Positions 24,810 through 31,203 of a stretch of 36,672 bases of DNA are shown in pieces. The notes beneath the pieces were generated by a model. It had not been told where the DNA came from. It saw only the letters and a program-made list of their open reading frames with translations, and made no database searches. This DNA comes from a virus: positions 1 to 36,672 of IMG/VR virus record IMGVR_UViG_3300000893_000002. One strand, given 5' to 3'. A program made the position numbers and the translations under genes. Numbering within the stretch: the stretch's first letter is position 1; every line of letters begins with the position of its first letter.

Positions 24810-25667
24810 TCAGAAACCTCGGCCAACGCTATTCGTGCGTCCGGAGCTGAGGAAAGGGGTGTATTCGACCGACCAAGCAAAAACCCGTCCGTTTGTCAGG
24901 GTGTACTGCGTCGAGTAATTGGCATCGGCAAAACCGGGATCCATGGTGAGAGTCTGATCTGAGCCCGTGCCGTTATAAAACTCGATAACGACCGGCTGCA
25001 CATTGGTCGTCGACTTCCCGGTTACTCCTGTGACCTTCACCGACCCGCTCGAGATGCTGAAATGCTGGCGTCCGATATTGAGGTTGAGCGCTCCGGTTGG
25101 CGCGTTCGCCCAGGCTTGGCTCGCGTACTGGATCCCGTTCGAGACGACCAGAAACTGATTAAACGTCGCATGGCCGTTGACGTTGATGTTCTGCTTTACA
25201 ATCAGGTTGGTCTCGATGGTCAGCGAATCGTAAATGTTGACGTTGGTCGAATAGAAGTTCTGGACCGGAGTGGCCGAGCTGATGGGGACCAAAGCGCCCG
25301 TGACTGGGTCGACCGCGAGTGAGGCGCCGAGGTAGGAGGCGTTGTCGATGTAAAAGGGGATTGCCTGGGGAAAGTGAAACTGTTCGTTGACGGTGTTCCA
25401 TACCACGTCCGCGAAGTCGCCGGCTACTCCGCGGTACTGGAAGGAGATACCGCTCGAGTTAAACGGTACGATCGCGTCCTCATGGCCGAGCCCCAATGGG
25501 AATTGCAAAGCCGCGTTAGTGATGGCCGCCGATGCCTTGATCGCGATCTTGTTGTTGCTGGTCGTCGCGAACTGGCTCCCGAGGAAGTCGCTGAAGGATG
25601 GGTTAGCAGCCCAGACCGCGAGCGCGATCAGGCACAATAGGCCGGCGTAGAGTAGTTTCTTTCTCAT
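24810..25667 (-). CDS. Fibre-like protein with Sec signal peptide
   Basis: 285 residues. A clear Sec signal (MRKKLLYAGLLCLIALAVWA, cleavage near Trp-Ala-Ala) is followed by a fibre-like region: YSTNVNIYDSLTIETNLIVK and INVNGHATFNQFLVVSNG, strand repeats typical of phage tail-fibre shafts, and a C-terminal beta domain. Phage fibres are normally cytoplasmic until lysis, so a signal peptide is unexpected. It starts 4 bases after the next-upstream stop, and is followed 4 bases later by the Ig/LamG-like gene. Confidence 0.7.
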   Translation of the reverse strand: MRKKLLYAGLLCLIALAVWAANPSFSDFLGSQFATTSNNKIAIKASAAITNAALQFPLGLGHEDAIVPFNSSGISFQYRGVAGDFADVVWNTVNEQFHFPQAIPFYIDNASYLGASLAVDPVTGALVPISSATPVQNFYSTNVNIYDSLTIETNLIVKQNINVNGHATFNQFLVVSNGIQYASQAWANAPTGALNLNIGRQHFSISSGSVKVTGVTGKSTTNVQPVVIEFYNGTGSDQTLTMDPGFADANYSTQYTLTNGRVFAWSVEYTPFLSSGRTNSVGRGF

Positions 25668-25671
25668 AGGT

Positions 25672-25905
25672 TTAGCCCCATGTGTGCGCGATGGTGTCCC
25701 AGACGTAGGTAGTTCCCATCCCGTTTCGCTTGTAAGCCTCCGATGGAAGGCTCGGGTCAGGAGGAGTTAGCCCCTCGGTCGTTGGGTCGGTGCTTTCATA
25801 GATAACGTCGTTGGTCGACGCTACGAGGAAAGTGGCACTGGCGGGGGGATCTGGGTGCCTCAGGACCGGCGCGTAATTTCCGTTGCTGTCGATTTCTGTC
25901 GGCAT
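25672..25905 (-). CDS. Small fibre-associated protein (unknown)
   Basis: 77 residues from ATG at 25905; a TTG start at 25941 is an alternative. It overlaps the upstream gene by 46 bases. The end, TTYVWDTIAHTWG, follows the Trp-Asp-x-x-x-x-Trp pattern of small carbohydrate-binding-like tails on phage fibres. The remainder is Pro-rich. It lies 4 bases before the fibre-like secreted protein and may be made with it. Confidence 0.55.
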   Translation of the reverse strand: MPTEIDSNGNYAPVLRHPDPPASATFLVASTNDVIYESTDPTTEGLTPPDPSLPSEAYKRNGMGTTYVWDTIAHTWG

Positions 25906-26171
25906 GGGCCAGCTTTTACGCCCGCCCCTTGCCGCGAGCAAGCGAAATCCTTGAGGGCGCCCCTCAAGTAGGCCGAATAGAGTCCAAGGAAGATATCACG
26001 AAACCGCGGCATCCGAGGGGTGTCAGGACTAGAGAGCGAGCCGAGCTGAGACGCAAATGCCTGCCACGCCTGCGCCGAGGCTTCCGGCGAGAGCTGCTCC
26101 ATCCCGGCCGCGAGCACCTCGAGGTGCTCCTTGCGCGTTTTGCATTCTGAGAAGTCGAGTTCAACATTCAT
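25860..26171 (-). CDS. Small helical protein (unknown)
   Basis: 103 residues. The start overlaps the upstream stop as ATGA. Helical first half (CKTRKEHLEVLAAGMEQLSP), then MPRFRDIFLGLYSAYLRGAL, and a basic tail rich in Gly, Lys and Arg that overlaps the next gene. I do not recognise it. The C-terminal 15 residues share DNA with the downstream gene, so the end is less certain as protein. Confidence 0.55.
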   Translation of the reverse strand: MNVELDFSECKTRKEHLEVLAAGMEQLSPEASAQAWQAFASQLGSLSSPDTPRMPRFRDIFLGLYSAYLRGALKDFACSRQGAGVKAGPCRQKSTATEITRRS

Positions 26172-26359
26172 TCCCGAGGCTTAATGCCGTTGGCTTTGTG
26201 GAAGTCGAGGTAGGCGTCGGCCATGTCCCATCCGTAACCGGCTTTGACGCAGCCTGGGGCATGGCACACGCAGGACCAGAGCCCTTGCTTGTCTCGCTCG
26301 ACGCTCAGTGGTTTATCGTGAAGCGGGCAAACTGGCGTTGCTAGTGTGGTTGGTTTCAT
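26168..26359 (-). CDS. Tiny zinc-finger-like protein
   Basis: 63 residues. Cys11-Pro-Leu-His14 and Cys30-x-Cys32 with Cys37 can bind a metal ion; the CPLHDKPL text is common in small viral zinc proteins. It overlaps the upstream gene by 47 bases and the downstream one as ATGA. Role unknown; similar small zinc proteins are frequent in early phage operons. Confidence 0.6.
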   Translation of the reverse strand: MKPTTLATPVCPLHDKPLSVERDKQGLWSCVCHAPGCVKAGYGWDMADAYLDFHKANGIKPRE

Positions 26360-26519
26360 TCGCGGTTAGCACTCCGAGGAGTATCCAACTCAGCCAAGGC
26401 TGTCGCTGGAGCTGGTCGGCTATCTCGGCGTCGGTTTCATTGTCGGTCTTGTGTTCGATGAGGTACTCGACCAATGCCGCAAAGTAAGCGGCATCGTTCC
26501 AAATTGCCTCGACACTCAT
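26313..26519 (-). CDS. Small acidic helical protein (unknown)
   Basis: 68 residues starting directly after the stop of the Pro-rich small gene (TGAATG). Residues 5-30 are acidic and helical (AAYFAALVEYLIEH), then WLSWILLGVLT and a Thr/Ser/Asn-rich tail. I do not recognise it; it belongs to the run of small early proteins. The tail overlaps the next gene by 47 bases. Confidence 0.55.
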   Translation of the reverse strand: MSVEAIWNDAAYFAALVEYLIEHKTDNETDAEIADQLQRQPWLSWILLGVLTANETNHTSNASLPASR

Positions 26520-26759
26520 TCAAAAAACGGGCGGCGGAGGCTGGCAAACACGAATGGTCTGGACGGGCGGTCGAGGCTCGCACGGGCGAAGAGCAGCCCG
26601 CGACCATGGGTCGGCCAAGATGCCCGGAGGCGGAGGGCAGTTTCGATATCGTTTACCCTCGGGCCAGTGTGTGACCTCTCCGGGCAGCGGTTGGGTGTAG
26701 TCGGGATCATTGCAGGGATATCCGTCGGGCTTTGGGGCTCTGATGATTTCATTGCTCAT
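26520..26759 (-). CDS. Pro-rich, Cys-containing small protein (unknown)
   Basis: 79 residues. The ATG at 26759 overlaps the nuclease-like gene's stop as ATGA, and the TGA abuts the next ATG, so this frame is preferred over the overlapping one ending at 26516. It has many Pro, 4 Cys, Arg and Trp, and no clear core. I do not recognise it. Confidence 0.55.
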   Translation of the reverse strand: MSNEIIRAPKPDGYPCNDPDYTQPLPGEVTHWPEGKRYRNCPPPPGILADPWSRAALRPCEPRPPVQTIRVCQPPPPVF

Positions 26760-27490
26760 AGCGGTAATGTATCCATCTGCCGGAGGTGGATCTGCTCAAT
26801 TTCCCAGTTTTGCGGTTCTCCGGGTGAGTGCGGGGGTTTCAGGTGCCTGTCGATATGGGCTTCTTTGCCCCATAGCCATCCGACCAGCGTAAAAGTGTTT
26901 CCCTGCCTGATTACGAGAATGAACTTGTGATCGGGGTTCTCCTGCTTGGGCCGGATGATCATTTTACCAGTGCGCCAGTGAGTGTGCTTGATCTGGACGT
27001 CGGTCCCGAGGTCAGGTCCTCTTCCCTGACCATGATAGGGATTGAGCGGAAGGCCAGTCACCTTTGACGCAGCTATCTCCGCCGCTCGGGAGTTGGTATC
27101 GTTCTCGAGTCGACTGGATCCCCAGCTCGCGGGGTCGAACTTGTCTTTGTAGCCTTGCCTGCGGGTGTCCTCGTTGTTTTCGCTCGCCTCTTGCTTCGCC
27201 CTGCGTAGGTCGGCCTCATCGAGCGTCGTTTCCCACCGATTAAGCGCTTGCCGGCTCGTCAGGTAATCTCCGGGCCATGGGAAGAGCTTCATCGGCGCGG
27301 GATACCTTCCCTTGGGGCGCAGCGCCCAATACATTGCTCCGCAACTGCAACGCGCTTTTTCCCAGTGCCTAAGGTAGACGCCGATCTTCTTGTTGCACCC
27401 ATCGCAGACGATTGTGAAGTACTGCTCAACGTCGGGGTCGCGCTCGGTTCTGGAGACCTGCGGCTTTTGGTCAGTGAAGAGGTCGCTCAT
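26756..27490 (-). CDS. Zinc-ribbon plus PD-(D/E)XK nuclease-like protein
   Basis: 244 residues from ATG at 27490 (MSDLFTDQ). Residues 28-51 form a zinc ribbon (Cys29-x-x-Cys32 and Cys48-Ser-Cys50). Residues 90-120 are a charged helix. Residues 130-210 look like a restriction-type PD-(D/E)XK fold: RAAEIAASKVTGLPLN, GRGPDLGTDVQIKHTHW, then a KMIIRP strand and KFILVIRQGNTFTLVGW. The catalytic set would be Asp160 and Gln166-x-Lys168, with Glu139 possible. Possible roles are DNA degradation, recombination or structure-specific cutting; this is family inference. Confidence 0.65.
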   Translation of the reverse strand: MSDLFTDQKPQVSRTERDPDVEQYFTIVCDGCNKKIGVYLRHWEKARCSCGAMYWALRPKGRYPAPMKLFPWPGDYLTSRQALNRWETTLDEADLRRAKQEASENNEDTRRQGYKDKFDPASWGSSRLENDTNSRAAEIAASKVTGLPLNPYHGQGRGPDLGTDVQIKHTHWRTGKMIIRPKQENPDHKFILVIRQGNTFTLVGWLWGKEAHIDRHLKPPHSPGEPQNWEIEQIHLRQMDTLPL

Positions 27491-27731
27491 GCAGTGATTG
27501 CCACACATTCCAGGCGGCGGAGAGAAAGCTCCCGATGATCAGGCAAATGCAGAACTTCGGGAAGTTGGGCGCGATCAGCACCAGCACGATATTGACCCAG
27601 AGGTTAAGGCGCCAGCCGAGCAGCCTCACAAACGGGTTTGCCTCCCTGCTCAGGTCCGGGGTGACAAGGAACGTCGTCAGCAGGTCAACTGCTCGAGCTA
27701 CCGCCAGCCCGCAGAAGAGCCAAAGATTCAT
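27471..27731 (-). CDS. Small multi-span membrane protein
   Basis: 86 residues from ATG at 27731, overlapping the previous gene as ATGA. Three hydrophobic segments are visible (MNLWLFCGLAVARAVDLLTT, NLWVNIVLVLIAP, FCICLIIGSFLSAAW), joined by a DLSREANPF loop. The aspartate, TT and E-x-N-P arrangement fits the small membrane family DUF5658. Its role in a phage is unknown; it could be an inner-membrane exclusion or anti-host protein. It overlaps the nuclease-like gene start by 20 bases. Confidence 0.65.
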   Translation of the reverse strand: MNLWLFCGLAVARAVDLLTTFLVTPDLSREANPFVRLLGWRLNLWVNIVLVLIAPNFPKFCICLIIGSFLSAAWNVWQSLHERPLH

Positions 27732-27997
27732 GGCTTGGGGAAAGGCGCATTCACACATACGTCGACCTTGCTGTTCTGGAACATCGGCCCTATTGCCGGC
27801 TGGACCGGTGATCGGCATGGGTCAGGCTCTGGCCGGCCGGCCGTAAGTTCGAGCGCGATCGTTTCCTGCAGTGCGAGAGTCCAGACCGAGCGCGGAATTT
27901 TCGCACGGTGCGAAGCCAGCCTTTTCCAGACGTTCCGGCGTTGAGTGTCCGAAAGGCTCTTCCACTTCTTCCGCAATTCTATGGCAGGATCGATCAT
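27728..27997 (-). CDS. Small helical protein with Pro-rich tail (unknown)
   Basis: 89 residues. Helical first half (IELRKKWKSLSDTQRRNVWK), basic with several Trp, followed by a Pro-rich tail. Both ends overlap neighbours as ATGA. The basic, Trp-containing helix could bind nucleic acid or membrane. I do not recognise it. Confidence 0.55.
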   Translation of the reverse strand: MIDPAIELRKKWKSLSDTQRRNVWKRLASHRAKIPRSVWTLALQETIALELTAGRPEPDPCRSPVQPAIGPMFQNSKVDVCVNAPFPKP

Positions 27998-28194
27998 TTG
28001 ATTTCGTCGAGCGTCCGGGTGACTCGACCGATATGGTCGTCTATTTCGACGACGGTCAGGCCGTACTCGGTCATGCGCTTGCGGTTGTAGATCAGGAATT
28101 CTTTCAGAGCTTCCAGCTCCGCCCTGAGCTTGGTCTTGGCGTTCTGCAAATCGATCAGCAGGCCGTCGACGTCAATCTCGCGTCGGTTAATCAT
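27994..28194 (-). CDS. Small coiled-coil protein (unknown)
   Basis: 66 residues from ATG at 28194, which overlaps the previous stop as ATGA; a longer form at 28221 is less likely. The sequence is a single charged helix with heptads (LLIDLQNAKTKLRAELEALK). No motif seen. It belongs to the block of small early proteins. Confidence 0.55.
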   Translation of the reverse strand: MINRREIDVDGLLIDLQNAKTKLRAELEALKEFLIYNRKRMTEYGLTVVEIDDHIGRVTRTLDEIK

Positions 28195-28469
28195 AAGCTC
28201 TTCGGTCTCCCGGTGTCCCATACCTTCGATAGCTGATGCAACGGACCAATCTGCTGCGGAATGACCTCGTTGCGGACTGCCGCAGTGACCTGACTCCTTT
28301 TAACCGGCTTGCGGATGGAATGCCAGATCACGATGAGGGTATCGTCGGGCGGAGTTGAAAGGATGCTGATGACCTGACTGTAATTGTCGCCCGGACACTT
28401 CCGGCTCTGCCAGTGCACCATGTCGAGGGGCTGGATCTGGTCGATGGGGACTTCGATTGAACCGCTCAT
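28191..28469 (-). CDS. Small beta-rich protein (unknown)
   Basis: 92 residues from ATG at 28469, overlapping the previous stop as ATGA. Alternating strands (DDTLIVIWHSIRKPVKRSQV) with few Cys and many Ile/Val suggest a compact beta fold. It sits directly downstream of a candidate sponge gene, which raises the chance of an anti-host role, but nothing in the sequence shows it. Confidence 0.55.
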   Translation of the reverse strand: MSGSIEVPIDQIQPLDMVHWQSRKCPGDNYSQVISILSTPPDDTLIVIWHSIRKPVKRSQVTAAVRNEVIPQQIGPLHQLSKVWDTGRPKSL

Positions 28470-28777
28470 AGCTGCGGGGTGCCTTCCACGCCGCGGGCCT
28501 TCCGCTCCTGAGTCCGGTTGTTGAGCCACATTAGCGCTTCCTCGCACTTCGTGATCGCTATCGAGGTCTGCCGGCTCGGGAGCTTCTTATTGAGGCTCTG
28601 CAATCGGTCGATTAGGACTCTCAAGACTTCCTCGTTGGTCGTCCCGTTGCAGACGGTTTTGAATTCGCCCGTCTCCGTCGGCATCTTCTCAATGAATTGC
28701 AGGATCTGGCCCAATGCGTCCGGGTCGGGTTCAAAGCTCTCCAGCTCGTAGCGGTGTCCGGGTCGTAGGATTTTCAT
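28466..28777 (-). CDS. Candidate Acb2/Tad1-type cyclic-nucleotide sponge
   Basis: 103 residues from ATG at 28777 (ATGA overlap). The end, LPSRQTSIAITKCEEALMWL, followed by NNRTQERKARGVEGT, has the pattern I associate with the Acb2/Tad1 hairpin family (Ser-Arg-x-x-x-Ala-Ile-Thr-Lys-x-Glu-Glu-Ala-x-x-Trp). The middle NGTTNEEVLRVLIDRLQSLN is the helix in front. Family members bind cyclic oligonucleotides or cyclic ADP-ribose made by CBASS or Thoeris defence and so block it. The assignment is from motif memory; the ligand is unknown, and a divergent relative without that function cannot be excluded. Confidence 0.6.
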   Translation of the reverse strand: MKILRPGHRYELESFEPDPDALGQILQFIEKMPTETGEFKTVCNGTTNEEVLRVLIDRLQSLNKKLPSRQTSIAITKCEEALMWLNNRTQERKARGVEGTPQL

Positions 28778-29142
28778 TCTGGATGCCCCCTTTCCCCCGG
28801 ATTGGTCCCGTCTGGTATCCGGTCGAAGCAGGAAACTCCGCCCTCGGTTGCCTGGATGGCTTTGCCCAGGCGCATCCGTGCGTCCTCAAGATGACGGTAG
28901 GCAAGCATGATGTTGGCGATCACCTCGCCCTTGTCGACTCCCTCGATCGCGTTGACGCAGACTGGGTGCAGCTTCAGGTTTTTGACGCCGTTGCCAATAA
29001 TCTGGATGGCGGAGCGCCAATCGCGGGCGAATTCTCGGAAGCCCTCCTTTTTCATGTCACTGGGCGTATCCGGACTTTGAGCCCGGTTTTGAGCGCGGGC
29101 TATCATTTCATTGATTTGTTGTAGCTCATCTGGTTGCGGCAT
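28774..29142 (-). CDS. Second candidate Acb2/Tad1-like protein
   Basis: 122 residues with a good AGGAG six bases upstream of ATG at 29142. The C-terminal part carries GEVIANIMLAYRHLEDARMR followed by LGKAIQATEGGVS, again the hairpin pattern (His-Leu-Glu-Asp-Ala-x-Met-Arg) that I recall from Acb2-related phage proteins. The N-terminal half is helical (DELQQINEMIARAQNRAQSP). It overlaps the first candidate as ATGA. Two different but related small proteins side by side suggest complementary ligands or partners. Confidence 0.55.
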   Translation of the reverse strand: MPQPDELQQINEMIARAQNRAQSPDTPSDMKKEGFREFARDWRSAIQIIGNGVKNLKLHPVCVNAIEGVDKGEVIANIMLAYRHLEDARMRLGKAIQATEGGVSCFDRIPDGTNPGERGHPE

Positions 29143-29150
29143 AATTGCTC

Positions 29151-29498
29151 CTATGTGTGTGCGTCTCCCTTATCAATGAAGCCGTGCCAGCAGGAGAGCT
29201 GAATGCTCCGGGCCGTGCCGACCGGATCCCCTTGGACCGTCAGGTCCTCGAGGTTTGTTCCGTGCAGCGTCCAGCGTCCCGGTCCCGGTGATATGTCATC
29301 GGGTATCCCGCGGCTGCGACTCCAAATCACAATGCTGTGCACCCCCTCGCGCTTGCCTCCGTTTTTTTGAAGGCATCCGGGGCAGACAAACATCAGCCCC
29401 TGCGCTTCGCCAATCGTGTCGACGTGTTGATAGCCGTAGTACTTCCCATCGACGAAGTTGGCCCGGATAAATTGTCCCTCGAGCTGCGAGAGTCTCAT
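29151..29498 (-). CDS. DUF6527-like zinc-binding phage protein
   Basis: 115 residues from ATG at 29498, overlapping the previous stop as ATGA; the frame upstream is not needed. The order FVCPGCLQKN (Cys39, Cys42), a GVHSIVIW strand, GPGRWTLHGTNLEDLTVQG, and LSCWHGFIDKG matches DUF6527 (Cys-x-x-Cys, His, Trp-x-x-x-Gly-Thr, Leu-Thr, Cys-x-x-Trp-His-x-Phe-Ile). It probably binds one zinc ion. Function in phages is unknown. The TAG end overlaps the AGGAG site of the next gene. Confidence 0.75.
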   Translation of the reverse strand: MRLSQLEGQFIRANFVDGKYYGYQHVDTIGEAQGLMFVCPGCLQKNGGKREGVHSIVIWSRSRGIPDDISPGPGRWTLHGTNLEDLTVQGDPVGTARSIQLSCWHGFIDKGDAHT

Positions 29499-30061
29499 GG
29501 TCGCCTTTCTGGTGGAACGTAGGGCAGTCCGACGAATCGGAAAACGTCCTCCTCGGACGTCGTGTCGTACCGCTCTGTCTCGTCGTTTACTCTGTGAAAG
29601 CCTGAGCCGTAAGCCTCGAAACTCCAGCCGCGTCTTAGCGCCCCGTTGGTGATTTGCAGGTTGCTGGTCTTTCCCCCGGTCCTGCACACAAGCGAATTCC
29701 ACCAGTTGAGCTGCGTCGTGGAGAACAGGTCGACCGGTATCCCGCTCGGGACGTGGACCGCGAGCTTGTTCTTCTCTCCCCAGGTGAACACTCCGACTTT
29801 GCTCGGGCGTTTGGCGAGCAGTCCCTCTTTGAGCCAGCCCTCGATGAGCCGGTCGGCCTGACTCTCGAGCGCCGTGTCAAAGAGCCCTGACTTCACCTCG
29901 ACGCAGCGCGGGATGAAAAGAAGCTCAATGTCTCCGACGTTGGGGCGCCTCCGGCGCAAGCTGCCGGCAATCTCGACCCGCTCGCAGACCTGCTCGAGCG
30001 CCAAGGCTAACGGTCTGGCCACTGCCCAAGCCTCGGCCTCGCTGTACCGTTTCTCGCTCAT
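29495..30061 (-). CDS. DNA polymerase X-like nucleotidyltransferase
   Basis: 188 residues from ATG at 30061, overlapping the previous stop as TGATG. The palm motif IAGSLRRRRPNVGDIELLFI has Gly33-Ser34 and the metal-binding pair Asp44 and Glu46, and a third acidic residue Asp111 is in IPVDLFS. The C-terminal SEEDVFRFVGLPYVPPERRP is the usual Pol beta/X ending. It lacks the N-terminal helix-hairpin-helix region, so it is a bare palm domain with thumb, possibly a gap-filling or nucleotide-transferring enzyme. Its place beside replication and repair genes fits. Confidence 0.8.
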   Translation of the reverse strand: MSEKRYSEAEAWAVARPLALALEQVCERVEIAGSLRRRRPNVGDIELLFIPRCVEVKSGLFDTALESQADRLIEGWLKEGLLAKRPSKVGVFTWGEKNKLAVHVPSGIPVDLFSTTQLNWWNSLVCRTGGKTSNLQITNGALRRGWSFEAYGSGFHRVNDETERYDTTSEEDVFRFVGLPYVPPERRP

Positions 30062-30483
30062 CAGTGTTGCGTCGCCGGATGGTCCGTCGTCGGCTCTCGG
30101 TGGAGCGCTGCGGCCTGCGCTGCCGGCGTTGGCGCCTGCTCTTCGATAATGTTCGAGCAAACCCGCTGCATAAACTCGCTCGCGTTTTTGTCGTAGCTCA
30201 CCCGCCCCATGAGCATCGGCTGAAACTCTCCGGGCGAATGCTGAGTCGCGCAGCCGGTCATAACGACCAGGTTGCAGCCAAACAGGATTTTGATCCGCTC
30301 CCAGAAGCTGAATTCGCGAAACCATTCCCATTTGATATTGCAACGGAACTTGGTCGGGACCTTGCGCTCGGTGATCTTCGGAGGCGGCCGCAGCTTCAGC
30401 AGGTCGACCTCGGGGGGCTCGTAGCCGGATTTGTCCTGCTCGTATCTAACGCCTGGGCTCTTTGGCCTATTCTGGTTCTTCAT
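30061..30483 (-). CDS. Phage protein with short hydrophobic segment (unknown)
   Basis: 140 residues from ATG at 30483 (MKNQNRPK); an earlier ATG at 30528 adds a Cys-x-x-Cys pair but overlaps the previous gene by 62 bases. The middle has ERIKILFGCNLVVMTGCATQ, a short hydrophobic run typical of a widespread uncharacterised phage family. The C-terminal tail is Pro/Ala-rich. The ending overlaps the Pol X-like gene as TGATG. Role unknown, perhaps weakly membrane-associated. Confidence 0.6.
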   Translation of the reverse strand: MKNQNRPKSPGVRYEQDKSGYEPPEVDLLKLRPPPKITERKVPTKFRCNIKWEWFREFSFWERIKILFGCNLVVMTGCATQHSPGEFQPMLMGRVSYDKNASEFMQRVCSNIIEEQAPTPAAQAAALHREPTTDHPATQH

Positions 30484-30913
30484 CGCGATCTGGCAGGAGG
30501 GGCACGTCGTAGGTTTTAACTGGCTCATTGCGGAAGCGTGATTGAGTCAGCAGGCTTCTGGCAACCTTTTCCTCGAGCGGGTTAATCGAGTAAATGGCGT
30601 TGGGGTGAAAGTAGCGGGTGTAGCCCTCGCCCACGCCTTTGACGGTCGGAACGTCGACCCGGAGGAATGCGCCCCCGAGCTGCGTCGTCTGCGTTACCTT
30701 GCCGACGATCTGCTGATGACCGAACAGCTCGACCAGAGCCCACTGGTCGAATGACTCAGGAGTCGGATTAGATTCTGATCGGATTCTTCCCTCCGGGCAG
30801 TCTTTTGCGTCGAAGAAGTTTTTGCACTCCGGGCAGCAGACTAGTCCCGTGAGTGTCGGCTCAACCTCGAATTTGTAACCGCAGCCGGTGCAGGTCGCGT
30901 TAATGAGAGTCAT
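30467..30913 (-). CDS. Zinc-ribbon phage protein (unknown function)
   Basis: 148 residues with two Cys pairs at the N-terminus (CTGCGYKFEV and CCPECKNFFD), a zinc ribbon. The second part, QWALVELFGHQQIVGKVTQT and then LRVDVPTV, a FHPNAIYSINPLEE segment, is a beta domain seen in many phages, with no known function to me. The start overlaps the GroES-like gene as ATGA. Nucleic-acid or protein binding is likely. Confidence 0.7.
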   Translation of the reverse strand: MTLINATCTGCGYKFEVEPTLTGLVCCPECKNFFDAKDCPEGRIRSESNPTPESFDQWALVELFGHQQIVGKVTQTTQLGGAFLRVDVPTVKGVGEGYTRYFHPNAIYSINPLEEKVARSLLTQSRFRNEPVKTYDVPLLPDRDEEPE

Positions 30914-31203
30914 AGCACCCCCAGAATGTCGTCCCCATGGCAGAGGCGGAATGTTCCGGCCTGTCCCTCAATGCTGATGGGTTCAAAGCCGACCTCCGCC
31001 ATGAGGATCCGGTCGTCTTTAGCGACCGTAATTGGAATAATCCGGACCTGCATCGAGTTCAGGCCGTCTCCGACCAGCTTGACGATCCCGATCGTCGGGT
31101 CGTACTGACGCTGGTCGGGGAGCTGAAGCTCGGATTTGATCGGGTCCAGAAGGACGAGGACCCGATGGCCGAAAAGGGCTTTTGGTATGTGCGGTATGTT
31201 CAT
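30910..31203 (-). CDS. GroES-like (cpn10 fold) protein
   Basis: 97 residues. The start (ALFGHRVLVLLDPIKSELQL), a G-I-V-K-L-V-G-D-G strand, then a EPISIEGQAGTFRLCHGDDI segment ending ILGVL follow the GroES layout (Arg-Val-Leu-Val, Gly-Ile-Val, and a final Glu/Asp-Asp-Ile-Leu-x-Val). The mobile loop that touches GroEL should be near residues 23-38 and reads differently from bacterial GroES. Phages such as T4 (gp31) carry their own co-chaperonin to fold the capsid protein. Start overlaps the methyltransferase stop as ATGA. Confidence 0.6.
   Translation of the reverse strand: MNIPHIPKALFGHRVLVLLDPIKSELQLPDQRQYDPTIGIVKLVGDGLNSMQVRIIPITVAKDDRILMAEVGFEPISIEGQAGTFRLCHGDDILGVL

Noticed and set aside
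26516-26752. Frame overlapping the Pro-rich small gene
   Set aside because: The other frame has ATGA coupling and abuts the next ATG; this one lacks both.
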